A stretch of DNA of 33,443 nt from Nocardia aobensis NBRC 100429. Lineage in GTDB: Bacteria; Actinomycetota; Actinomycetes; Mycobacteriales; Mycobacteriaceae. The notes beneath the pieces were generated by a model. It was not told where the DNA came from, did not search any database, and was given only the letters and a program-made list of their open reading frames with translations. The stretch is taken from assembly GCF_000308375.1 (NCBI RefSeq), contig NZ_BAFQ01000108.1:1-33443 (forward strand), given 5' to 3'. The first letter of the stretch is position 1. Each line of letters opens with the position of its first letter. Below are positions 22,799 to 29,230 of this stretch, one piece after another. The position numbers and the translations under genes were made by a program.

Positions 22799-23134
22799 AT
22801 GACTTTTCTGGCCCTCGGCTTTCTGCGCACGGAGGTCTCCCACCTGCACCAGGAATGGGATGCGGCGCAAATCCGTTGTCTGGCAAGACGTCTGGGCTAC
22901 GCGCTTTCGGAAACGGTCGCCTTCGGCGATCGCACCGACAACCCGGTTCAGTTCCTGATCGGTGCGGCGATCACCCAGGATGCCGAGGCGGTGATCGTGC
23001 CGAGTATCGAGCACTTCCCCGACGGCATCGTGCCCGCCGAACTCATCGAGGTCACCGATGTGATCACCGTGCGGCCGGAACGCACCTACGCGCGCTGGCC
23101 GCTCGGGGAGCCACCCGGCACGGGCGCGAACTGA
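22799..23134 (+). CDS. Small orphan protein with possible resolvase-like fold
   Basis: A 111-residue cytosolic protein starting at ATG 22799 with GAGGAGGA just upstream. The order Leu-Ala-Leu-Gly-Phe-Leu-Arg, then a helix ending Arg-Arg-Leu-Gly-Tyr-Ala-Leu, then Ala-Glu-Ala-Val-Ile-Val-Pro-Ser-Ile-Glu-His-Phe recalls the N-terminal nucleotide-binding-like domain of serine recombinases. The Arg-Val-Ser catalytic motif is not intact (Arg-Thr-Glu-Val-Ser), and there is no DNA-binding domain. It is therefore unlikely to recombine DNA. The SigF-like promoter points to a stress-related role. The resemblance is weak and based on pattern only. Confidence 0.6.
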   Translation: MTFLALGFLRTEVSHLHQEWDAAQIRCLARRLGYALSETVAFGDRTDNPVQFLIGAAITQDAEAVIVPSIEHFPDGIVPAELIEVTDVITVRPERTYARWPLGEPPGTGAN

Positions 23135-23141
23135 TCCGTCA

Positions 23142-23402
23142 CTACCGCTTGCGCCGCAGCAGCCAGACCGCGGCGAGCGCTCCCGCCGCGGTGACGCCGA
23201 TCGCCGGCAGCGGAATCTGCTTGACGACCTGCGCGGCCCGGTCCGCATTGTCCTGAGCGGACCGGGCACCGCGATGCAGCCGCTCGCGGGTGCGGCCGGG
23301 CACGTCGAGCTTGTCGCTGAGCGCCTGCACGGTACGGCCCAGTTCCTCGCGCGTCAGATCGCGGTCGTAACGCAACGCTTCCGGATCGGAAGGGATGTTC
23401 AT
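23142..23402 (-). CDS. DUF3618-type membrane-anchored protein
   Basis: An 86-residue protein. The N-terminal Asp-Leu-Thr-Arg-Glu-Glu-Leu-Gly-Arg-Thr-Val-Gln-Ala-Leu-Ser-Asp-Lys-Leu is the DUF3618 signature, followed by an amphipathic Arg/Asp-rich helix, one membrane segment (about residues 63-81) and a short Arg/Lys tail. Its ATG overlaps the stop of the holin-like gene (ATGA), so the two are coupled. Such pairs are common in actinobacterial envelope-stress loci; molecular role unknown. Confidence 0.85.
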   Translation of the reverse strand: MNIPSDPEALRYDRDLTREELGRTVQALSDKLDVPGRTRERLHRGARSAQDNADRAAQVVKQIPLPAIGVTAAGALAAVWLLRRKR

Positions 23403-23812
23403 CGCCGAGTCCTCTCCTTGATGACGGCCACGTCTTCCCGGACGTTCGCGGCGGCCTGCTCGGGTATCGGCGGACTCCCCTTGCGGATGCTCGTCCGCCC
23501 GAGGAGACCGAAGACGCCGGCGACCACGGCCAGCGCTGCGGCCACGATCAACGCGGACGCCCAGACGGGCAGTACCAGCGCCAAGGCCGTGATCGCGGCC
23601 GCGACCAGGGCGCCGAGGACGGCCAGCCCCAGCACGGCGGCCGCGCCGAGCATGCCCGCACCGGCTCCCAGCCGCTTGGCCTTGCCCTGCGCCTCGACAA
23701 CCGCCAGTTTCGCCTCTTCGCGCACCAGCCGGCTCAATTGCTCCGTGGTCGTGCCGACCAATTCGGCCACCGACGCCGTCTCCGGCGCTCGGCCGTTCTC
23801 GATATGCGACAT
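23399..23812 (-). CDS. Phage-holin-like (Holin-X/DUF1469-type) membrane protein
   Basis: A 137-residue protein. A charged helical N-terminus (Val-Ala-Glu-Leu-Val-Gly-Thr-Thr-Thr-Glu-Gln-Leu-Ser-Arg-Leu-Val-Arg-Glu-Glu) and an Ala/Glu/Lys amphipathic helix precede two membrane segments (about 52-76 and 81-105), then a basic tail. This is the usual 'phage holin family' architecture of chromosomal actinobacterial proteins that are not phage-borne. ATG 23812 is preferred because the conserved region starts there. It is first in an operon with the DUF3618 gene, about 87 bases downstream of a SigF-like promoter. Confidence 0.85.
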   Translation of the reverse strand: MSHIENGRAPETASVAELVGTTTEQLSRLVREEAKLAVVEAQGKAKRLGAGAGMLGAAAVLGLAVLGALVAAAITALALVLPVWASALIVAAALAVVAGVFGLLGRTSIRKGSPPIPEQAAANVREDVAVIKERTRR

Positions 23813-23898
23813 CTGACCAACCACTCCTCCGGGCACCGATCGAATCGGGCGAACTCGCCCCGCCCGCGAGCGAACCGCCTCTCCGGTTATTGCCCGCG

Positions 23899-23923
23899 AT
23901 ACCCGCGAAATCGGTGGCGACAC
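23899..23923 (-). promoter_or_regulatory. SigF/SigB-like promoter of the holin-like/DUF3618 operon
   Basis: On the minus strand, GTGT (23923-23920) and GGGTAT (23904-23899) are 15 bases apart. The -10 is a full match to the SigF/SigB consensus and the -35 matches at three of four positions. Confidence 0.55.
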
Positions 23924-24041
23924 CTCCTCCGGTGCGCGCGGGCGACGAATGTCGCGTGCGGCGGGCGGTTAACTCTTTGCGCCGGAAAGCAATTGCCCGG
24001 CCGGAGAGAGCCACGAGTACCCAGCAGGTAGATTGACAACC

Positions 24042-24422
24042 GTGACCAATACTTCCGGAGACGCGTATCCCCTCGCCGACGCGATGACCACCTCGGTCAG
24101 CGTGCACGACGATGCGACCGTGCTCACGGTGGCCGGCGAGGTCGACCTGGCGACCGCTCCCGCACTGGAGAGTGCGATCGAGGCGACCCTCGGCGGTAAA
24201 CCCGCGGCACTGATCATCGACTTGTTGCAGGTGAGTTTCCTGGCCTCGGCCGGAATGGCCGCGCTGGTGGCCGCCCATCAGCGGGCCGGTTCCGCGACGC
24301 GCATCGTCCTGGTCGCCGAGGGACCGGCCACCAGCAGACAGCTCAAACTGACCAATCTCGATCAGGTGTTCGCCCTGCATCCCACCCTCGACGCCGCGCT
24401 CGCGGCGCTGCATCAGGGCTGA
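24042..24422 (+). CDS. STAS-domain anti-sigma-factor antagonist (RsbV-like)
   Basis: A 126-residue stand-alone STAS protein: Val-Leu-Thr-Val-Ala-Gly-Glu-Val-Asp-Leu-Ala-Thr-Ala-Pro (27-40), then Ala-Leu-Ile-Ile-Asp-Leu-Leu-Gln-Val-Ser-Phe-Leu-Ala-Ser-Ala-Gly-Met (56-72). Ser69 occupies the site that an RsbW-type kinase phosphorylates. It could be the substrate of the fused phosphatase-kinase at 15285, although the genes are 6.5 kb apart. TAGATT (24029-24034) lies 7 bases before GTG 24042 and there is no clear Shine-Dalgarno site, so the mRNA may be leaderless; a TTG at 24033 is the alternative start. Confidence 0.88.
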   Translation: MTNTSGDAYPLADAMTTSVSVHDDATVLTVAGEVDLATAPALESAIEATLGGKPAALIIDLLQVSFLASAGMAALVAAHQRAGSATRIVLVAEGPATSRQLKLTNLDQVFALHPTLDAALAALHQG

Positions 24423-24429
24423 GCCGAGA

Positions 24430-24461
24430 CGGCCGGCAGACCGGGAACGGGCTGCCGGCCG
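24430..24461. terminator. Bidirectional terminator between STAS and LLM genes
   Basis: A perfect 10-bp stem (24430-24439 with 24452-24461) and a 12-base loop, lying in the 45-base gap between two convergent genes. Confidence 0.75.
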
Positions 24462-24467
24462 GAGCGA

Positions 24468-25505
24468 TCAGACCAGCTCGCGCAGCTGTTCGATCAGTTT
24501 GACCCGTTCCCCCGCGGTCGCGGCGAGCGGTACCACGTTCAGCACCGTGACACCGGCCTCCCGGAACGCCGCCACCCGCTCCTTGACGAAGCTCGCCGAA
24601 CCGATCAGCGAGATGTCACGCACCAGTTCGTCGGGCACAACCTTGGCGGCCTCGTCCTTCTTACCGGCCAGATACAGCTCCTGAATACGGTCGGCCTCGG
24701 CGCCGTACCCGTAGTGCGTGGCCAGCGAATGGTAGAAGTTCTTGCCCTTAGCGCCCATACCGCCGATGTAGAGCGCCAGATGCGGTTTCACGAACTCCCG
24801 CAGCGGCTCCACGTTGTCGCCGATCGCCAGCGCCGGTCCGGCGTAGATGTCGAGGTCGCCGAGTTCCGGATCGCGTTTCGCGGTGCCGGCGGCCAGCGCC
24901 TCACCCCACACGTCGCGGGCCTTCTCCGGCAGGAAGAAGATCGGCTGCCAGCCCTCGGCCAGTTCCGCGGCCAACTGCACGTTCTTCGGCCCCAGCGCGG
25001 CCAGCAGCACCGGGATGCGATCACGCACCGGGTGGTTGATCAGCTTGAGCGGCTTGCCCAGCCCGGTGCCGCGTTCGGCGGGCAGCGGGATCGTGTAGTA
25101 CTTGCCCTGATACTCCAGGCGTTCGCGCCGCCACACCTTACGGCAGATCTCCACGACCTCGCGCGTGCGGCCGATCGGCGCGTCGTAGGGCACGCCGTGG
25201 AACCCTTCGATGACCTGCGGACCCGAGGCGCCCAGGCCGAGGACGTAGCGGCCGTCGGAGACGTAGTCCAGACCCGCCGCGGTCATCGCGGTCAGCGTGG
25301 GCGTTCGGGTGTAGAGCTGCAGAATGCCCGAGGCCAGCTGCACCCGCTCGGTCTTGGCCGCCAGATAGCCCAGTCCGCTCACCGCGTCGTAGGAGTAGGC
25401 CTCGGGCACGAAGACGATGTCCAGGCCGGCTTGTTCCAGGTCGGCGACCTCGGCCGCGACCTCCTTGAAGCCCCCCGCATAGTTGATGCCCAACCCGATC
25501 CGCAT
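24468..25505 (-). CDS. LLM-class F420-dependent oxidoreductase
   Basis: A 345-residue luciferase-like (LLM) TIM-barrel protein: Arg-Ile-Gly-Leu-Gly-Ile-Asn-Tyr-Ala at the start, Ala-Gly-Leu-Asp-Ile-Val-Phe-Val-Pro-Glu-Ala, Leu-Ala-Ser-Gly-Ile-Leu-Gln near 60, Tyr-Val-Leu-Gly-Leu-Gly-Ala-Ser-Gly-Pro near 87-96 and Leu-Ala-Ala-Leu-Gly-Pro-Lys-Asn near 167. These are hallmarks of mycobacterial F420-binding members similar to Rv3520c, some of which lie in sterol or lipid catabolic loci. ATG 25505 is favoured by the GGAG 9 bases upstream. A 14-bp palindrome lies just before the gene. Confidence 0.88.
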   Translation of the reverse strand: MRIGLGINYAGGFKEVAAEVADLEQAGLDIVFVPEAYSYDAVSGLGYLAAKTERVQLASGILQLYTRTPTLTAMTAAGLDYVSDGRYVLGLGASGPQVIEGFHGVPYDAPIGRTREVVEICRKVWRRERLEYQGKYYTIPLPAERGTGLGKPLKLINHPVRDRIPVLLAALGPKNVQLAAELAEGWQPIFFLPEKARDVWGEALAAGTAKRDPELGDLDIYAGPALAIGDNVEPLREFVKPHLALYIGGMGAKGKNFYHSLATHYGYGAEADRIQELYLAGKKDEAAKVVPDELVRDISLIGSASFVKERVAAFREAGVTVLNVVPLAATAGERVKLIEQLRELV

Positions 25506-25525
25506 CTTATGCAACTCCGTTCATA

Positions 25526-25539
25526 TGCAACTAGTTGCA
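25526..25539. promoter_or_regulatory. Palindromic operator TGCAACTAGTTGCA
   Basis: A perfect 14-bp palindrome 20 bases upstream of the LLM oxidoreductase start, with an extra half site TGCAACT at 25510-25516 in direct repeat. It is typical of TetR-family sites. No regulator gene is adjacent, so the protein acts from elsewhere. Confidence 0.65.
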
Positions 25540-25737
25540 GTGAGGTTATCGCACTGCACCACCCGTCACAAACCGCGATCCGCGACCACGGCCGGGGTGG
25601 CCTCGGGTTCCATCCTGCACACCGCCCGCACGCCGTCCGCGACAGGGCGGCGCGGCCCGCTCGATGACCGGTCGCGCGGCCCGGTACGGTTATCGGCGTA
25701 CCGCACGCCGATTCCTCGAAACGGGAGGCCCCGCAGC

Positions 25738-26394
25738 ATGTCTCAGGACACCGCATCGTCGCCGGACACCACGACGTTCGGAGAGTCGACGATCGGCCGC
25801 TACCTGGACGATCTCGCCGCCAAGATCCCCGCCCCCGGCGGCGGTGCGGTCGCGGCGCTGCACGCCGCTCAAGGCGCCGCCCTGGTGGCGATGGTGGCCC
25901 GCTACACCACCCGCGCCAAGGATGCCGACAACCGCCCGGCGATCGATCGGATCATCGCGGCCGCCGACGCCGCCCGGGAGCGCGCACTCGCCCTGGCCGA
26001 CGCCGACGCCACCGCCTTCACCGCCGTCGGCGCCGCCTACAAACTGCCCAAGGACACCGACGAGCAGATCGCGGCCCGCAAGGAGGCGATCGCCTCGGCA
26101 CTGCTGCAGGCCGCGCGAGTGCCGGCCGCGGTGGTCGCCGAAGCCGACGAGGTGCTCTCACTGGCCGCGGATCTGCTGCCGATCGGCAATCCGAACGTGG
26201 TCACCGACATCGGCGCCGCCGCCGATGCCGCCCGCGCCGCCGCCGCCAGTTCACAGTTGAATATCGCCATCAACGTCGGCTCGCTCGGCGACCACGAGGC
26301 CGAGGAGTTCGCGCCCACGCTGCAGCGCATCGACGAGATCTTCGCCCGCGCGGACGCGCTGCACACAGACGTTCTCGCTGCCGTCGTCGGCTGA
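25738..26394 (+). CDS. FTCD_C/FchA family: methenyl-THF cyclohydrolase or formimino-THF cyclodeaminase
   Basis: A 218-residue all-helical protein covering the whole cyclodeaminase/cyclohydrolase domain. Ile-Pro-Ala-Pro-Gly-Gly-Gly-Ala-Val-Ala-Ala-Leu at 30-41 is the family signature; later come Asp-Ala-Asp-Ala-Thr-Ala-Phe near 84-90, Leu-Pro-Ile-Gly-Asn-Pro-Asn-Val-Val-Thr-Asp-Ile-Gly and Asn-Ile-Ala-Ile-Asn. Stand-alone members include FchA, which hydrolyses 5,10-methenyl-THF to 10-formyl-THF, and the deaminase domain of histidine degradation. No histidine-degradation gene is nearby, but a FolD paralogue is, which favours the cyclohydrolase role. ATG 25738 has GGGAGG about 11 bases upstream. 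Confidence 0.85.
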   Translation: MSQDTASSPDTTTFGESTIGRYLDDLAAKIPAPGGGAVAALHAAQGAALVAMVARYTTRAKDADNRPAIDRIIAAADAARERALALADADATAFTAVGAAYKLPKDTDEQIAARKEAIASALLQAARVPAAVVAEADEVLSLAADLLPIGNPNVVTDIGAAADAARAAAASSQLNIAINVGSLGDHEAEEFAPTLQRIDEIFARADALHTDVLAAVVG

Positions 26395-26436
26395 TCGCAC
26401 TACCACACCCCCTCGGCTAAACCTGGTTTGCCACAC

Positions 26437-26452
26437 CGTAACTGTCGTTACG
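26437..26452. promoter_or_regulatory. Inverted repeat CGTAAC-TGTC-GTTACG upstream of the L,D-transpeptidase
   Basis: A perfect inverted repeat with 6-base arms and a 4-base spacer in the 141-base gap before the transpeptidase. It could be a regulator-binding site or a small hairpin. No matching regulator is encoded nearby. Confidence 0.4.
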
Positions 26453-26535
26453 AAGCGAAAACTATTCCGGCGACCATGATCATCCGGAACTAGGATCGAG
26501 GTCCTGATACGCAAACCACCTGAGGGGGTGGAGCC

Positions 26536-27276
26536 ATGAGGAACATGATGCGTCATTTGTTCCTGGCGACAGTCATCGCAGTACTGGCCGCAGTCACCAC
26601 GGGCACCGCGGCAGCGGTGCTGGCCACACCACAGACCACATCCGTGGCCTCGATTTCACCGGGCAACGGCGCCGTCGTCGGAATCGCCCATCCGATCACC
26701 GTCCGATTCACCGCACCCGTCACCGATCGCGCCCGCGCCGAACGGTCCGTGCACGTCGGCGCGCAGACCGGTTCGTTCTCGTGGACCAACGACAGGGAAC
26801 TGGTCTGGAACTCCACCGGATACCTGCCGGCCGATGCGCGATTCACCGTGACCGCGGGCAACGCCCGGTCCGAATTCCGGACCGACGGGGGGACCAGCGC
26901 CGATGCCGACATGTCGGCGCACACGTTCACCGTGTTCATTCCCGGACAGGCGCCGCGGGTCATGCCGGCCTCGATGGGTAAGCCCGGACGCGAGACCCCG
27001 GTCGGCACCTTCCCCGTGATGGAGAAGGACCGCACCATCATCTTCGACTCGCGCACCATCGGCATTCCGCTCGACGACCCGGAGGGCTACTACCTGACCG
27101 GCGAATTCGCCGAACGGCTCACCTCGGGCGGCGTCTTCGTGCATTCGGCGCCGTGGTCGGTCGGCCAGCAGGGTAATTCCAACGTCAGCCACGGCTGCAT
27201 CAACCTGGCCCCCGCCGACGCCGAGTGGTACTACGACAACGTGAGTGTGGGCGATCCGGTGACCACCCACTGGTGA
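26536..27276 (+). CDS. L,D-transpeptidase (YkuD) with N-terminal Ig-like domain
   Basis: A 246-residue exported enzyme that makes 3-3 cross-links in peptidoglycan. Residues 1-30 are a signal peptide or anchor, 36-115 an Ig-like domain (Ser-Pro-Gly-Asn-Gly-Ala-Val-Val-Gly), and 128-245 the YkuD catalytic domain, with Ser-Met-Gly-Lys-Pro-Gly, Gly-Val-Phe-Val-His-Ser-Ala-Pro-Trp-Ser (His203) and Ser-His-Gly-Cys-Ile-Asn-Leu (Cys221). It resembles mycobacterial Ldt enzymes but has a single Ig domain and no long C-terminal tail. Its stop touches the stop of the convergent folD paralogue. Confidence 0.93.
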   Translation: MRNMMRHLFLATVIAVLAAVTTGTAAAVLATPQTTSVASISPGNGAVVGIAHPITVRFTAPVTDRARAERSVHVGAQTGSFSWTNDRELVWNSTGYLPADARFTVTAGNARSEFRTDGGTSADADMSAHTFTVFIPGQAPRVMPASMGKPGRETPVGTFPVMEKDRTIIFDSRTIGIPLDDPEGYYLTGEFAERLTSGGVFVHSAPWSVGQQGNSNVSHGCINLAPADAEWYYDNVSVGDPVTTHW

Positions 27277-28125
27277 TCAGCGCGTCGCTTCGGCCGCCTC
27301 CACCACGTGCCGCATCAGCAGCGCGGTGGTGACCGGTCCGACACCGCCGGGCACCGGACTCAGTGCCGCTGCCCGGCCTTCCACCGAGCCGGCGTAGACA
27401 TCGCCGACGATGCCACCGTCGGGTCCCTCGTTGGTCCCCACGTCGATGACCACCGCGCCCTCGCGCACGTGATCCCCACCGATCAGTCCGGCTCGCCCGG
27501 CCGCCGCGACCACGATATCGGCGGCCGAGGTGACCGCCGGCAGGTCGGTGGTCCGCGAATGGCACACCGTCACCGTCGCGTTCTCCGCCAGCAGCAGCTG
27601 CGCCAAAGGTTTGCCGACCACGTTCGAACGGCCGACAACCGCCACATGCCGGCCCGACAGCGCGATGTCGTGATGCTTGGCCAGCTCCACCACCGCCTGT
27701 GAGGTGGCCGGCGGGAATCCGGGCAGTCCCGCGGCCAGCAGTCCCAGCGACAGCGGGCTGACGCCGTCGACGTCCTTGGCCGCGGCGATGGCCGAGCTGA
27801 CGTCGTTGAGTTCCACACCGGCAGGCAGCGGCGTCTGCAACATCACCGCGTGCACCGCCGGATCCTCGCTGAGTTTCGCCAGCGCGTCACGAATCTCCGC
27901 CGCACTCGCCTGCGCACCGAGATCATTTGTCTCGCAGTCGATTCCGAGGCGCCCGGCCGCGCGCTGCAATGAGTTGACATACCACCCGCTGGCCGGATCG
28001 TCGTTGGCCACCACCAGCACCAGACGGGGGGCGGCCCCGGCTTCGGCCAGCGCGGCGGCGCGGTTCTTCGTCTCGGCGTTGAGGTCGGCGGCGAGTTGTT
28101 TCCCGGTCAGCGGTAAGGTGTCCAC
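27277..28125 (-). CDS. FolD paralogue lacking the catalytic lysine
   Basis: A 282-residue protein of the 5,10-methylene-THF dehydrogenase/cyclohydrolase family. The NADP-domain motifs Gly-Arg-Ser-Asn-Val-Val-Gly-Lys-Pro and Val-Pro-Gly-Gly-Val-Gly-Pro-Val-Thr are intact, as are Leu-Gln-Thr-Pro-Leu-Pro and Lys-Asp-Val-Asp-Gly of the folate site. But the Tyr-x-x-x-Lys motif reads Trp-Tyr-Val-Asn-Ser-Leu: the lysine essential for cyclohydrolase activity (Lys56 in E. coli) is Leu. Tyr-Val-Arg-Gly-Lys is present in the usual mycobacterial FolD, so this is probably a second, specialised copy, perhaps with dehydrogenase activity only. Confidence 0.85.
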   Translation of the reverse strand: MDTLPLTGKQLAADLNAETKNRAAALAEAGAAPRLVLVVANDDPASGWYVNSLQRAAGRLGIDCETNDLGAQASAAEIRDALAKLSEDPAVHAVMLQTPLPAGVELNDVSSAIAAAKDVDGVSPLSLGLLAAGLPGFPPATSQAVVELAKHHDIALSGRHVAVVGRSNVVGKPLAQLLLAENATVTVCHSRTTDLPAVTSAADIVVAAAGRAGLIGGDHVREGAVVIDVGTNEGPDGGIVGDVYAGSVEGRAAALSPVPGGVGPVTTALLMRHVVEAAEATR

Positions 28126-28305
28126 CCGGCCACCCTATCGGGCCGCGCACCAGCGCGGACGGCCGCCGCCACCCGCGCGAATGCCGACTCGAGCGGGAGT
28201 AAATCCGGGGCCTTCACCGAATCGGGTCGTATGGTGGGCACGGCTGTGCCCATGCCCCACCCCACCCACGCGGGATCCCGCTCGCCCGGAAAGGTGACGA
28301 CTGCA

Positions 28306-29178
28306 GTGAACATCGCCAGACGTGTGAAACATCTTCTCGTCGCGGCCTCGGCGGCCGCGCTGCTGGCCGGACCGCTCACCACGACGGCCACGGCCGCCGA
28401 CGGACCGGCGCCGCTCTACAACTCGGCGCAGGAGAACTTCGTCAACGGCAACGACGCCGCAGGTCTCGCCGACCTGCGCTCGCTGCTGGACAGCACCCCC
28501 GACGACGCGCAGGCGCTGGCCCTGCAGGGCATCTGGTCGGACTACACCGGCGATCTGCTCACCCGTGAGGCCGCGTTCAACCGGCTGGCGGCCATCGACC
28601 CCGGCATGGCTCAGGGGGCCCGCAACCTCATCGGCGCCATCGGCGCGGCCGTGGGCACTCTGCCCAATCCGCTCCCGGCGCTGGTCGGCCCGCAGACCGG
28701 CATCGTCGTGCTCGGCTACGGGCTGCTACCCGACGGCAGTCTGCGCCCCGAACTGGTCAACCGGCTCACCGCCGCGTGGTTGCAGGCGATCGCGGCGCCG
28801 ATGTCGCCGATCGTGGTAACCGGCGGCAACCCGCAGAACGGCGTGCCGGAGGCGGCGGCGATGGCGGGCTGGCTGATCGGCCACGGCATTCCGGCCTCCC
28901 GCGTGCTGGTCGAGGACCGCGCCAATTCGACCGTGCAGAACGCGCTGTTCAGCACCCAGATGCTGCGAGACGCCGGCGCGACCAGTGCGGTCGTGGTGAC
29001 CTCACCGAACCACATCCGCCGCGCGGTGGCCGATTTCATCGTCGCCGGCACCCGCGTGGTCGGGGCGATGACCTCGCTCGACCAGCTGGTGTCGCAGCTG
29101 CCGCCGCCGAGCAAGACCGCTCAGCGCGGCATCTATCTCGACGCGACCCGCACCTTCCTGCTGCCGGCGGCCCGCTGA
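28306..29178 (+). CDS. Exported YdcF/ElyC-like (DUF218) protein
   Basis: A 290-residue protein with a signal peptide (Leu-Leu-Val-Ala-Ala-Ser-Ala-Ala-Ala-Leu-Leu-Ala-Gly, cleavage near residue 30), a helical repeat-like region (35-105) and a DUF218 domain (about 120-275). The domain shows Gly-Ile-Val-Val-Leu-Gly-Tyr-Gly, Arg-Leu-Thr-Ala-Ala, Ile-Val-Val-Thr-Gly-Gly-Asn-Pro, Glu-Asp-Arg-Ala-Asn-Ser-Thr-Val-Gln-Asn and Val-Val-Thr-Ser-Pro-Asn-His-Ile-Arg-Arg-Ala. Relatives (SanA, ElyC) act in envelope integrity. GTG 28306 is the start closest to the signal peptide, with GGAAAGG about 11 bases upstream. Divergent from the folD paralogue. Confidence 0.87.
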   Translation: MNIARRVKHLLVAASAAALLAGPLTTTATAADGPAPLYNSAQENFVNGNDAAGLADLRSLLDSTPDDAQALALQGIWSDYTGDLLTREAAFNRLAAIDPGMAQGARNLIGAIGAAVGTLPNPLPALVGPQTGIVVLGYGLLPDGSLRPELVNRLTAAWLQAIAAPMSPIVVTGGNPQNGVPEAAAMAGWLIGHGIPASRVLVEDRANSTVQNALFSTQMLRDAGATSAVVVTSPNHIRRAVADFIVAGTRVVGAMTSLDQLVSQLPPPSKTAQRGIYLDATRTFLLPAAR

Positions 29179-29230
29179 CCGGTGCTCGCGCACGAAAAAT
29201 TGTGGTTGACGCCGTGCCGACAATGATGGG

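Noticed and set aside
22799..23134. A serine recombinase fragment marking a mobile element
   Set aside because: No catalytic motif, no DNA-binding domain, no terminal repeats or attachment-like duplications around it.
23399..23812. Prophage holin as a sign of phage DNA
   Set aside because: No other phage gene is near; this holin-like family is chromosomal in actinobacteria and is paired here with a DUF3618 gene.
26437..26452. An MtrA binding site before the L,D-transpeptidase
   Set aside because: MtrA sites are direct GTAAC repeats; this is an inverted repeat with a 4-base spacer, so only a generic operator or hairpin is reported.
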